Position numbers and translations under genes: made by a program. Source: Streptomyces sp. NBC_01717 (GTDB lineage Bacteria > Actinomycetota > Actinomycetes > Streptomycetales > Streptomycetaceae). From it: a stretch of 64,000 nt of DNA. How positions within the stretch are numbered: the stretch's first letter is position 1; each line of letters starts with the position of its first letter. Of this stretch, positions 34,262-43,072 are shown in pieces. Location: the NCBI RefSeq assembly GCF_036248255.1, contig NZ_CP109178.1, forward strand, positions 7,817,001 through 7,881,000, in the 5' to 3' direction. Below the pieces are notes generated by a model. That model saw only the letters and a list, made by a program, of their open reading frames with translations, searched no databases and had not been told where the DNA came from.

Positions 34262-36117
34262 GCCCTCTCCTCGATTTCTTCGATCGATTCGATCGATTCG
34301 ATCTCGTCGATCTTGTCCAGTGCGGTCAGGGCCGCGATCTCGTCCTCGGTCTCACGGGTGACGACCGCCCGGTACCGCGGTTCGGTGCGCAGCAGCTCGC
34401 GGTGTGCACCGACCGCGACGACTGTGCCGTCGTGCACCAGCACCACCCGGTCCGCGAGATCGAGCAGCAGAGGCGACGAAGCGAAGGCCACCGTCGTACG
34501 ACCGGCGCGCAGCGCCTTGATCCCGGCGGCGACCCGGGCCTCGGTGTGCGAGTCGACGGCGGACGTGGGCTCGTCCAGAACCAGCGCCTCAGGGTCGGTG
34601 ACCAGCGAGCGGGCCAGCGCGAGCCGCTGGCGCTGTCCGCCGGAGAGCGACCGGCCTCGCTCGGTGATCCTGGTGGTCATCGGGTCGCCGTCGGTGGCGA
34701 CCGAGGCCTGCGCCAGCGCGTCCAGCACATCACCGCACTGGGCGGCGGACAGCGCGTCCTCGGCGGTCACCAGACCGGACGACGGCACATCGAGCAGCTC
34801 CCGCAGTGTCCCGGAGAGCAGCACCGGGTCCTTGTCCTGGACCAGCACCGCGGTCCGGGCGGCCGCCAGCGGAAGCTCGTCCAGGGGCACGCCGCCGAGC
34901 AGGACGGACGGGGTCTTGTCCGGCGCTTCCTCGGGGGCGTCGTCCGCCGTGTCCGGTTCCGCGCCCACCTGGGCGTGTCCGCCGAGCCGTTCGGCCAGCC
35001 GGCCCGCCTCGTCCGGGTCGCCGCAGACCACCGCGGTGAACAGACCCGACGGTGCCATCAGCCCGGTGACCGGGTCGTACAGGTCACCGGCCGGCACCGC
35101 GTCGACGGTCGAAGGCTCGGCGGTGCGGTGCAGCGAAAGCACTCGGACGGCCCGCTGCGCGGACGGCCGCGAGAAGGAGTACGCCATTGCGATCTCCTCG
35201 AAGTGCCGCAGCGGGAACAGCATCAGTGTCGCCGCGCTGTACACCGTGACCAGCTGACCGACCTCGATCCGGCCGTCGTGGGCCAGCGTCGCGCCGTACA
35301 CGACCAGCGAGATCAGCAGCACGCCCGGCAGCAGCACCTGGATCGCCGAGATCAGCGACCACATCTGCGCGCTCCGCACCGCAGCCTTGCGGACCTCCTG
35401 CGAGGCTCTCCGGTAGCGGCCGAGAAAGAGCTCCTCGCCGCCGATACCGCGCAGCACCCGCAGCCCGGCGACGGTGTCCGACGCCAGCTCGGTGGCCTTG
35501 CCGGCCTTCTCGCGCTGGAGGTCGGCACGCCGGGTGGCTCGGGGGAGCAGCGGCAGTACCGCCAGCGCCAGGAGCGGCATGGCGAGCACCACCAGGACGC
35601 CCAGCGACGGCAGATAGAGGACGAGTCCGACGCAGATCAGTACGAGAGCGGCGGCTGCGGCGGCGAAGCGGGAGAGCGCCTCGACGAACCAGCCGATCTT
35701 CTCGACGTCGCCGGTGGACACGGCGACGACCTCGCCCGCGGCGACCCGGCGGGTCAGCGCGGCGCCGAGCTCAGCCGTCTTACGGGCCAGCAGCTGCTGG
35801 ACGCGGGCGGCGGCAGTGATCCAGTTGGTGACGGCGGTCCGGTGGAGCATGGTGTCACCGACCGCGATCAGCACACCGAGGATCGCGATGAGCCCGCCCG
35901 CCAGCGCGAGCCGGCCGCCTGATCGGTCGACCACCGCCTGCACGGCGAAGCCGACGGCCAGTGGCAGCCCGGCGATGGAGCACTGGTGCAGCAGGCCCCA
36001 GGACATGGACTTGAGCTGGCCACGGATCTGGTTGCGGCCGAGCCAGAGCAGGAAGCGTGGGCCTGACCGGACATCAGGATCGCCAGGATCTGAATACGGA
36101 AGATCGCGAATCTGCAT
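34258..36117 (-). CDS. ABC exporter half-transporter with degenerate Walker A
   Basis: The 619-residue partner has six membrane helices and a nucleotide domain with a normal signature ([20 protein letters not shown]) and Walker B ([14 protein letters not shown]). Where Walker A is expected it reads [16 protein letters not shown], with no P-loop lysine, so it cannot bind ATP in the usual way. A 25-residue acidic insert ([17 protein letters not shown]) follows. The C-terminus is a low-complexity [18 protein letters not shown] tail coded by near-repeats of GATCGATTC. Function with the overlapping downstream half-transporter is near certain; the cargo is unknown. Confidence 0.92.
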   Translation of the reverse strand: MQIRDLPYSDPGDPDVRSGPRFLLWLGRNQIRGQLKSMSWGLLHQCSIAGLPLAVGFAVQAVVDRSGGRLALAGGLIAILGVLIAVGDTMLHRTAVTNWITAAARVQQLLARKTAELGAALTRRVAAGEVVAVSTGDVEKIGWFVEALSRFAAAAAALVLICVGLVLYLPSLGVLVVLAMPLLALAVLPLLPRATRRADLQREKAGKATELASDTVAGLRVLRGIGGEELFLGRYRRASQEVRKAAVRSAQMWSLISAIQVLLPGVLLISLVVYGATLAHDGRIEVGQLVTVYSAATLMLFPLRHFEEIAMAYSFSRPSAQRAVRVLSLHRTAEPSTVDAVPAGDLYDPVTGLMAPSGLFTAVVCGDPDEAGRLAERLGGHAQVGAEPDTADDAPEEAPDKTPSVLLGGVPLDELPLAAARTAVLVQDKDPVLLSGTLRELLDVPSSGLVTAEDALSAAQCGDVLDALAQASVATDGDPMTTRITERGRSLSGGQRQRLALARSLVTDPEALVLDEPTSAVDSHTEARVAAGIKALRAGRTTVAFASSPLLLDLADRVVLVHDGTVVAVGAHRELLRTEPRYRAVVTRETEDEIAALTALDKIDEIESIESIEEIEERA

Positions 36118-36315
36118 GACGTCCCATGGTTCGGAAGGGCGGAGATCTGTCGTAGACCTCGAGGAACGGGTGGGGGGACCAAACCGTGCAAGGTTCGCGT
36201 CCTGCCGGGGTCCGAGGCAAACGGTTTTTTGCTCGACGGTAAAGATTCGGCTCGTATTCGAGGCAGGTCACAGGCGGTGAGCCCGGCCGCTCGGCCGTGG
36301 TGCGAATATGGGCGG

Positions 36316-37053
36316 ATGCGAATAACCGGTCGGGTACGAATGGCTGTCGCGGCAGCGGCCTGTGGTCTCATGCTCACTCCCCTGACAGCGTGCGGCAGCT
36401 CGCCCCAGGGGCAGCAGGACGACACGAAAGCCGGTGGCGCAGCGAACCGGAAGGCGCCGACCGCCGATCTGAAGCGCATTCCCGACGTGGGCGACCGGCT
36501 GTACGCGCAGATCCCCGGGAACTCGCGTCAGGTCGTCGCGGTCTACGGCGTGGGCAAGAACTCGGCCGACTCCACCGTCGTGCTGTACACCAAGCACGGC
36601 GCCACCTGGGACACCACCGGCAGCTGGAAGGCCCACAACGGCAGGAAGGGCTGGACCACCGACCATCACGAGGACGACAAGCGCAGTCCGGTCGGCGTAT
36701 TCACGCTCACCGACGCGGGCGGTGCCCTGGCCGACCCGGGCGCCCTCCTCCCGTACACACAGTCGGCGTCGATCCAGGCACCGCGCTACTGGTCGAAGCC
36801 GTACTGGCACGACTTCGACTACGTCATCGCCATCGACTACAACCGCGTCAAGGGCACTGCGCCCAACGACCCCACGCGCCCGCTGGGACAGTCGAAGGGT
36901 GGCAGCATCTGGCTGCACATGGACCACGGCAGCGGTACGTCGGCCTGTGTGAGCCTGCCCAAATCGGCCATGCAACTGCTGCTGCGCACCCTCGACCCGA
37001 AGCAGCACCCGGTCGTGGTGATGGGCGACAAGGCCACGCTCCGAGCGGCCTGA
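36316..37053 (+). CDS. L,D-transpeptidase-like (YkuD-type) lipoprotein
   Basis: The 245-residue protein begins with a lipoprotein signal (GLMLTPLTACGSSP; lipid-modified Cys near 26). The C-terminal half fits the YkuD-like fold: KRSPVGVFTLTDAGG, YVIAIDYNR and SIWLHMDHGSGTSACVSLPK, where His and the Cys of SACVSL are at the catalytic positions, although the classical motif ends SxGC. It probably cross-links or edits peptidoglycan, or is a diverged relative. The start ATG is immediately preceded by GGGCGG. It is divergent from the ABC pair and convergent with the FAD/Fe-S gene. Confidence 0.82.
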   Translation: MRITGRVRMAVAAAACGLMLTPLTACGSSPQGQQDDTKAGGAANRKAPTADLKRIPDVGDRLYAQIPGNSRQVVAVYGVGKNSADSTVVLYTKHGATWDTTGSWKAHNGRKGWTTDHHEDDKRSPVGVFTLTDAGGALADPGALLPYTQSASIQAPRYWSKPYWHDFDYVIAIDYNRVKGTAPNDPTRPLGQSKGGSIWLHMDHGSGTSACVSLPKSAMQLLLRTLDPKQHPVVVMGDKATLRAA

Positions 37054-37134
37054 CCACGCCCCCTCCGGCCGCTCCTGCGAGAGGGAGCGGATCGCCGCGG
37101 GCGTGGGCAGGTGCGCGGTCGTGCGGGGAAGGCG

Positions 37135-40059
37135 TCAGGGACGCGTCGCCCGCTCCAGTTCCATCAGGACCGAGTAGTACTCGCGCCCCGTGGCCCGGTC
37201 CATGCCGATCTCGCACATCCGGTTGGCGGAGAGATACGCGTCGTACTCGCGGGAGTTCACCTCGGCGGCCTCCTTCGCCGTCGCCGACGCCGTCAGCTCC
37301 TTGTGCAGCATCCCGCGGTCGCCCGCGAACGCGCAGCACCCGGCGTCGTCCGGGACGACGACCTCCTCCGCGCACGCCTCGGCGACCGCACGCAACTGGT
37401 CCACGTCACCCAGGTGCTGCATCGAACACGTCGGGTGCAGGACCGCCGAACCGGTCTTGCGCAGGATCGTCAGCTCCGGCAGCAGCTCGTCGGCCGCCCA
37501 TACGAGGGAGTCGACGACGGTCAGCTCCCGGTGCAACTCCCGGTTCTCGTCGGTGAGATACGGCACCACCTCATGGGCGATACCCAGCGTGCACGACGAG
37601 GCGTCGACGACCAGCGGAAGTGTGCCGCCCGCCGTCCAGCCCCAGGCGGCCTCGACGATGCGGTTGGCCATCACCGCGTTGCCCTCGTCGTACCCCTTGG
37701 AGTGCCAGATCGTCGCGCAGCAGGTTCCCGCGACGTCCTCCGGGATCCACACCGGCTTTCCGGCACGGGCCGACACGGCGACGACGGCCTGCGGCAGCGA
37801 AGGGCCGCGATGGCCCTCGGGGCCGCCGAAGATCCGGTTCACGCAGGCCGGGTAGTAGACGGCGCTCGCTCCGACCCGCGAGGTGCGGGGCAGCTTGCGA
37901 GCGGCCGCGCCGGGGATCTCCGGCAGCCACTCGGGCACCAGATCGGGGCGTACGGCCTTGCGGGCGAGCCCGGTGACGGTCTCCAGCAGCCGGTCGCCGA
38001 TCCTGTCCGCTGCGGCGACCGCCAGCCGCGCCGAGGCCTCCACCGCCCTGAAGTTCTTCGCCGTGAGCGCCGCGATCCGCTCCTCGCGTGGCGAGTGCCG
38101 CTGGTGGCGGAAGTCCTTCATCATGGCGCCGGTGTCGATGCCGACCGGGCAGGCGAGTTTGCAGGTGGAGTCGCCCGCGCAGGTGTCGACGGCGTCGTAG
38201 CCGTACGCGTCGAGCAGTTCGGTCTCCACCGGCGAACCGTTCGGCTGCCGCATCATCTCCCGCCGCAGCACGATCCGCTGGCGCGGAGTGGTGGTCAAGT
38301 CCCCGCTGGGACAGGTCGGTTCGCAGAACCCGCACTCGATGCACGGGTCGGCGATCAGCTCGACCTCGGGGATGGTCTTCAGCCCGCGCAGATGGGCCTT
38401 CGGGTCGCGGTCCAGGACGATCCGGGGCGCCAGCACCCCGTCGGGGTCGATGACCTGCTTCGTGCGCCACATCAGCTCGGTCGCCTTGGGGCCCCACTCC
38501 AGCTCCAGGAACGGAGCGATGTTGCGGCCGGTGGCGTGCTCCGCCTTCAGCGATCCGTCGAAGCGCTCCACGGTCAGCCGGCAGAAGTCGTCCATGAACG
38601 CGGCGTACCGGTCGACGTCGGACGGCTTCGCCGCGTCGAAGGCGAGCAGGAAGTGCAGATTGCCGTGTGCGGCGTGACCCGCGACGGCGGCGTCGAAGCC
38701 GTGCTCCGCCTGGAGCCGGAGGAGGGATTCGCAGGCGTCGGCGAGCTGCGACGGCGGGACCGCGAAGTCCTCCGTGATCAGCGTCGTACCCGACGGGCGG
38801 GAGCCGCCGACTGCGGTGACGAAGGCTTTGCGGGCCTTCCAGTAACCGGAGATGGCCTTGGTCTCTCGGGTGAACTCATTGGTCACCGAGGCGACCGGCG
38901 CGACAAGATCCAGCCCCTTGACGGCCGCGGCCGCCGCACGCTCGTACGCCTCCTGCCCCGGCTCGTCCGGAGCCCGGAACTCCACCAGCAGCGCCGCGGT
39001 CTCCTTGGGCAGCTCGGCCCAGTCGGCCGGCACGCCCTGGACGCTCACCGAAGCGCGCAGCGTATTGCCGTCCATCAGCTCGACGGCGATCGCCCCCGCC
39101 TCGTTGAAACGGGGCACGGCAGCCGCCGCGGCGGTCAGCGAGGGGAAGAAGAGCAGCGCGCTGGAGACCTTCCGGTCCAGCGGCAGGGTGTCGAAGACGA
39201 CCTCGGAGATGAACCCGAAGGTGCCCTCCGAGCCGACCATCAGCCCGCGCAGGATCTCTACGGGCGTCGAGCCGTCCAGGAAGGCGTCGAGCCGGTACCC
39301 GTTGGTGTTCTTGATCTCGTACTTGGCGCGGATCCGGGCGGTGAGCTCCGCATCCGCCTCGATCTCCGCCTTGAGGGCCAGCAGCTCCTCGCACAGCCGA
39401 GGCTCGGCATGCGCCAGCAGCTCGTCCGCCGTCGGGTCGGCTGTGTCGACGACCGTGCCGCTCGGCAGCACGAAGGTGAGCGAGGAGACGGTGCGGTACG
39501 AATTACGGGTGGTGCCGGCGGTCATTCCGGAGGCGTTGTTGGCGACGACCCCGCCGATCGTGCACGCGATGGCGCTGGCCGGGTCGGGGCCCAGCAGCCT
39601 GCCGTAGCGGGCGAGGGTGACATTGGCGCGCATGACCGTGGTCCCGGGACGGATACGGGCCCGCGCGCCGTCGCCCAGGACTTCGATGCCCGTCCAGTGG
39701 TGGCGGACGTCGACAAGGACGTCCTCGCCCTGCGCCTGGCCGTTCAGACTGGTGCCGGCGGCCCGGAAGACGACTTCCCGGCCCTTGCCGTGCGCGTACG
39801 ACAGGATCGCCGAGATGTCGTCGATGTCCTCGGGGACCACGACGACCTGGGGAAGGAACCGGTAGGGGCTGGCATCGGAGGCGTACTTCACCAGGTCGGA
39901 GACCTTCCACAGCACCTTCTCCGGCCCCAGCAGGGCGGTCAGCTCGCCGCGCAGCGGTTCGGGTGTGCCCGCCGCCCGGCCGTCGAGGACCCGATCGGGG
40001 GACGCGGAGCGCGCCGCACCAGGACGGAGGGCTTCGGGCTTCGGCTCCAGCAGCGGCAT
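37135..40059 (-). CDS. FAD-linked oxidase / Fe-S fusion (D-lactate or D-2-hydroxyacid dehydrogenase-like)
   Basis: The 974-residue fusion has an N-terminal FAD-binding GlcD-like half (VVVPEDIDDISAILSYA, FRAAGTSLNGQAQGED, GGVVANNASGMTAGT, GSEGTFGFISEVV). A ferredoxin-like Fe-S part follows (CIECGFCEPTCPSGD, then CAGDSTCKLACPVGID). Two cysteine-rich CCG-type domains close it (AGTCCATIWHSKGY, LHPTCSMQHLG, DDAGCCAFAGDRG). This architecture is found in membrane-associated D-lactate/2-hydroxyacid dehydrogenases feeding electrons to quinones. Start ATG of MPLLEPKPE has GAGGGG 9 bases upstream. The exact substrate is not readable. Confidence 0.9.
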   Translation of the reverse strand: MPLLEPKPEALRPGAARSASPDRVLDGRAAGTPEPLRGELTALLGPEKVLWKVSDLVKYASDASPYRFLPQVVVVPEDIDDISAILSYAHGKGREVVFRAAGTSLNGQAQGEDVLVDVRHHWTGIEVLGDGARARIRPGTTVMRANVTLARYGRLLGPDPASAIACTIGGVVANNASGMTAGTTRNSYRTVSSLTFVLPSGTVVDTADPTADELLAHAEPRLCEELLALKAEIEADAELTARIRAKYEIKNTNGYRLDAFLDGSTPVEILRGLMVGSEGTFGFISEVVFDTLPLDRKVSSALLFFPSLTAAAAAVPRFNEAGAIAVELMDGNTLRASVSVQGVPADWAELPKETAALLVEFRAPDEPGQEAYERAAAAAVKGLDLVAPVASVTNEFTRETKAISGYWKARKAFVTAVGGSRPSGTTLITEDFAVPPSQLADACESLLRLQAEHGFDAAVAGHAAHGNLHFLLAFDAAKPSDVDRYAAFMDDFCRLTVERFDGSLKAEHATGRNIAPFLELEWGPKATELMWRTKQVIDPDGVLAPRIVLDRDPKAHLRGLKTIPEVELIADPCIECGFCEPTCPSGDLTTTPRQRIVLRREMMRQPNGSPVETELLDAYGYDAVDTCAGDSTCKLACPVGIDTGAMMKDFRHQRHSPREERIAALTAKNFRAVEASARLAVAAADRIGDRLLETVTGLARKAVRPDLVPEWLPEIPGAAARKLPRTSRVGASAVYYPACVNRIFGGPEGHRGPSLPQAVVAVSARAGKPVWIPEDVAGTCCATIWHSKGYDEGNAVMANRIVEAAWGWTAGGTLPLVVDASSCTLGIAHEVVPYLTDENRELHRELTVVDSLVWAADELLPELTILRKTGSAVLHPTCSMQHLGDVDQLRAVAEACAEEVVVPDDAGCCAFAGDRGMLHKELTASATAKEAAEVNSREYDAYLSANRMCEIGMDRATGREYYSVLMELERATRP

Positions 40060-40191
40060 GACGACGGTCCCCTCGGCGGTTCGGTGCGGTACTCCCACCT
40101 TTCTACCAGCGAAGATCCGCACCGCTATGACCGGTACTACCAACCGTACGGCTCGCAGACATCGGCGGGCCCGCAGCCATCGGGACGACCC

Positions 40192-40635
40192 TTAGCAGCG
40201 GCGCTCCGGCATTCCGGCGACGAGAGCGGACAGCAGTCCGCCCAGCACCTCCCGCTGATCGGCCGTCAATGGAGCCAGGATCTCCTCTGCCGCCGCCCGG
40301 CGCGCGTCGCGCAGCGACCGGAGCGTGGCACGGCCCTCGTCGGTGAGCTCGATCCGAACCACCCGGCGGCTGTCCGGATCAGGGGTGCGGCGCACCCGGC
40401 CGCTCGCCTCCAGCGCATCGACCAGGCTCGTCACGGCGCGCGGCACGACATCCAGGCGCTGCGCGAGATCCGCCATCCGGGGCGGTCCGTCGTAGTGGGC
40501 GACCGTGCGCAGCAGCCGGAACTGGGCCGGGGTGATGCCTATCGGCTCCAGCTGGCGGCTTTGGATGCGGTGCAGCCGGCGGGTCAGCCGCAGCAGCTGC
40601 TCGGCCAGCAGGCCGTCGGAGTCGGGGGAGTCCAT
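40192..40635 (-). CDS. MarR-family regulator
   Basis: The 147-residue protein is a winged-helix MarR regulator: QFRLLRTVAHYDGPPRMADL, a recognition helix around VVPRAVTSLVDALEASG, and a wing RTPDPDSRRVVRIELTDEG. It is divergent from an ABC exporter gene, with a perfect 7-bp inverted repeat in the 117-base gap. MarR proteins usually repress themselves and the neighbouring exporter until a drug-like ligand binds. Confidence 0.9.
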   Translation of the reverse strand: MDSPDSDGLLAEQLLRLTRRLHRIQSRQLEPIGITPAQFRLLRTVAHYDGPPRMADLAQRLDVVPRAVTSLVDALEASGRVRRTPDPDSRRVVRIELTDEGRATLRSLRDARRAAAEEILAPLTADQREVLGGLLSALVAGMPERRC

Positions 40636-40659
40636 ACGGGAACAATATCAGGACTCCGT

Positions 40660-40684
40660 TCATTGTGAGTATAGGTAACAATGA
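40660..40684. promoter_or_regulatory. Probable MarR operator
   Basis: TCATTGT at 40660-40666 is the exact reverse complement of ACAATGA at 40678-40684, with 11 bases between. MarR-type operators commonly have this size. It lies between the divergent MarR and ABC exporter genes. An ACAAT copy at 40641-40645 may be an extra half site. Confidence 0.6.
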
Positions 40685-40752
40685 GCTATGCTCTCAAAAG
40701 TTCGACGGCTGCCCGCGGCCGTCTTCCTCTGTCACGCCTGTCGAAGGAGCCC

Positions 40753-42558
40753 ATGAAATCCGACGAACCCACGTGGACGCCCCCGCCCAGGGACGGCACG
40801 CAGCCACCCGCCGAGCTGCGCCGGATCTTCCGCCTCTTCCACCCGTACCGCGGCCGGCTCACGCTGGTCGGACTGCTCGTCGGCGCCTCGTCACTGGTCT
40901 CGGTGGCCTCGCCGTTCCTGCTGCGCGAGATTCTCGACACCGCCATCCCCCAGGGTCGTACGGGACTGCTGTCGCTGCTCGCCCTCGGCATGATCCTCAC
41001 CGCCGTCATGAACAGTGTCTTCGGCGTCCTGCAGACGCTGATCTCGACCACGGTCGGCCAGCGCGTCATGCACGACCTGCGCACAGCGGTCTACGCCCAG
41101 CTGCAGCGGATGCCGCTCGCCTTCTTCACCAGGACCCGCACGGGTGAGGTGCAGTCCCGCATCGCCAACGACATCGGCGGGATGCAGGCGACCGTGACCT
41201 CCACCGCCACCTCGCTGGTCTCCAACCTCACGGCGGTCATCGCCACCGTCGTCGCGATGCTGGCGCTCGACTGGCGGCTCACCCTGGTGTCGCTGGCACT
41301 GCTGCCGGTCTTCGTCTGGATCAGCCGCCGGGTCGGCCGTGAGCGCAAGAAGATCACCACCCAGCGCCAGAAGCAGATGGCCGCCATGGCGGCGACGGTC
41401 ACCGAGTCCCTCTCCGTCAGCGGCATCCTGCTCGGCCGGACCATGGGCCGGGCGGACTCCCTCACCAAGGGTTTCGCCGAGGAGTCCGAGCGGCTGGTCG
41501 ACCTGGAAGTACGCTCCAGCATGGCCGGACGGTGGCGGATGTCGACGATCGGCATCGTCATGGCCGCCATGCCCGCCGTCATCTACTGGGCCGCGGGCCT
41601 CGCCCTGCAGTCCGGCGGACCCGCCGTCTCCATCGGCACGCTCGTCGCCTTCGTCTCACTCCAGCAGGGCCTCTTCCGGCCCGCCGTGAGCCTGCTCTCC
41701 ACCGGAGTGCAGATGCAGGCATCCCTCGCGCTCTTCCAGCGGATCTTCGAGTACCTCGACCTCAGAGTGGACATCACAGAGCCCGAGAAGCCCGTCCGGC
41801 TGGAGAAGATCCGCGGCGAGATCCGCTTCGAGGACGTCGACTTCAGCTACGACGAGAAGAGCGGCCCGACCCTCAGTGGTGTCGATGTCGCCGTGCCGGC
41901 CGGTGGCAGCCTCGCCGTCGTCGGACCCACCGGCGCCGGCAAGTCCACGCTCAGCTACCTGGTGCCGCGGCTCTACGACGTCACCGGCGGCCGCGTCACG
42001 CTCGACGGCGTCGATGTACGCGATCTGGACTTCGACACGCTCGCCCGGGCCGTCGGCGTGGTCTCCCAGGAGACGTACCTCTTCCACGCCTCGGTCGCCG
42101 AGAACCTGCGCTTCGCCAAGCCGGACGCGACCGACGCCGAGATCGAGGCGGCCGCCCGCGCGGCACAGATCCACGATCACATCGCCTCACTGCCCGACGG
42201 CTACGACACCCTCGTCGGCGAGCGCGGCTACCGCTTCTCGGGCGGCGAGAAGCAGCGCCTGGCCATCGCCCGCACGATTCTGCGGGACCCGCCCGTCCTC
42301 ATCCTCGACGAGGCGACCAGCGCCCTCGACACCCGCACCGAGTTCGCCGTGCAGGAGGCGATCGACGCACTGTCCGCCGGGCGCACCACCATCACGATCG
42401 CGCACCGCCTCTCCACCGTGCGCGACGCGGATCAGATCGTCGTCCTGGACGGCGGCCGGACCGCCGAGCGCGGCAGCCACGAGGAATTGCTCCAGCTGGA
42501 CGGCCGCTATGCGGCGCTCCTCCGCCGGGACACTCAACTCGCCCCCGTAGCAAGCTGA
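40753..42558 (+). CDS. ABC exporter half-transporter (homodimeric type)
   Basis: The 601-residue protein has six membrane helices and a full nucleotide domain: Walker A VGPTGAGKSTLSYLVPRLYD, Q-loop VVSQETYLF, signature FSGGEKQRLAIARTIL, Walker B VLILDEATSALDT and switch ITIAHRLSTV. All motifs are intact, unlike the heterodimer at 32480-36117, so it can act as a homodimer. Start ATG of MKSDEPTW has AAGGAG four bases upstream. Drug or lipid export under control of the divergent MarR protein is likely. Confidence 0.92.
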   Translation: MKSDEPTWTPPPRDGTQPPAELRRIFRLFHPYRGRLTLVGLLVGASSLVSVASPFLLREILDTAIPQGRTGLLSLLALGMILTAVMNSVFGVLQTLISTTVGQRVMHDLRTAVYAQLQRMPLAFFTRTRTGEVQSRIANDIGGMQATVTSTATSLVSNLTAVIATVVAMLALDWRLTLVSLALLPVFVWISRRVGRERKKITTQRQKQMAAMAATVTESLSVSGILLGRTMGRADSLTKGFAEESERLVDLEVRSSMAGRWRMSTIGIVMAAMPAVIYWAAGLALQSGGPAVSIGTLVAFVSLQQGLFRPAVSLLSTGVQMQASLALFQRIFEYLDLRVDITEPEKPVRLEKIRGEIRFEDVDFSYDEKSGPTLSGVDVAVPAGGSLAVVGPTGAGKSTLSYLVPRLYDVTGGRVTLDGVDVRDLDFDTLARAVGVVSQETYLFHASVAENLRFAKPDATDAEIEAAARAAQIHDHIASLPDGYDTLVGERGYRFSGGEKQRLAIARTILRDPPVLILDEATSALDTRTEFAVQEAIDALSAGRTTITIAHRLSTVRDADQIVVLDGGRTAERGSHEELLQLDGRYAALLRRDTQLAPVAS

Positions 42559-42732
42559 TCGGGAGTTCCGGACGCACTCCGGTCAGAGGTGCGGGGCCGG
42601 TTCTCCCACCCCCTGACCCGGGTCCGCCGCACCCTCGGCGCGCTCGCCGAAGGGGTCGGCGTGGTACCCGACTTCGCCGCGCTGCCCGCTTTCGTCGGGC
42701 CGGGGCGCCGGGGCTGCCGCCGGGCACACGAC

Positions 42733-42770
42733 GGCGCCGCCGCCCCCGTGGGACGGGGAGCGACGGCGCC
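42733..42770. terminator. Strong hairpin terminator between ABC gene and 19-codon gene
   Basis: The GC-rich inverted repeat runs from GGCGCCG at 42733 to CGGCGCC ending at 42770, with a stem containing CCCCGT/ACGGGG and a loop of about three bases. Three small mismatches are present. It can end both the ABC message from the left and the short peptide message from the right. Bases 42559-42732 hold no gene that I can support. Confidence 0.7.
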
Positions 42771-42784
42771 GGGTGGAGCAATGG

Positions 42785-42844
42785 TCAGACGAGCCAACCC
42801 ACGAAGTGGACGATGCCGGCGAGCAGGCTGGTGATGAGGTTCAT
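42785..42844 (-). CDS. 19-residue hydrophobic peptide gene
   Basis: A GAGGAG ribosome site nine bases upstream precedes an ATG that opens MNLITSLLAGIVHFVGWLV and a TGA. The peptide is entirely hydrophobic apart from one Asn, one His and one Trp region, and would form a single short membrane helix. A strong hairpin terminator starts 15 bases after the stop, so the unit looks like a free-standing short message. It resembles membrane-active toxins of type I systems or signal-like peptides only in size and hydrophobicity; no relation is proven. Its function is unknown. Confidence 0.6.
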   Translation of the reverse strand: MNLITSLLAGIVHFVGWLV

Positions 42845-43060
42845 TCGGTATTTCTCCTCGTACATGGTGCATATGTGGGACTGCGCAGTCGCGGTCTGCA
42901 GCCCGTCGTGTGCGCCCTGCAATCATCCGGCGCCGCAGAGGAGTTGAGTGACGATAGGCCATACGATCACGCGTTCCAGCGAACATCCGATCCCCTGTTC
43001 GTGTGTTCTGCCGCGCCATGCGGGGGCCGTGTCGTCCGCGCGGACGGGTCGGTGCCCGGA

Positions 43061-43072
43061 TACCGTGCCCGC
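43061..43072 (+). promoter_or_regulatory. -10 box for a leaderless mltG-like message
   Basis: TACCGT at 43061-43066 is followed by six bases and then the ATG at 43073. This is the spacing of leaderless Streptomyces promoters, where transcription starts at or next to the start codon. No ribosome site is present, which supports the reading. Confidence 0.5.

Noticed and set aside
32942..35922. Long plus-strand open frames opposite the ABC pair
   Set aside because: The minus strand has clear ABC motifs. The plus-strand products are Arg/Gln/Asp-rich shadow sequences.
37111..40668. Very long open frame on the plus strand, over 1,100 codons
   Set aside because: It is antisense to the FAD/Fe-S dehydrogenase, which has full family motifs. 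The plus-strand translation is rich in Arg, Gly and His without domain signals, as expected for the complement of high-GC coding DNA.
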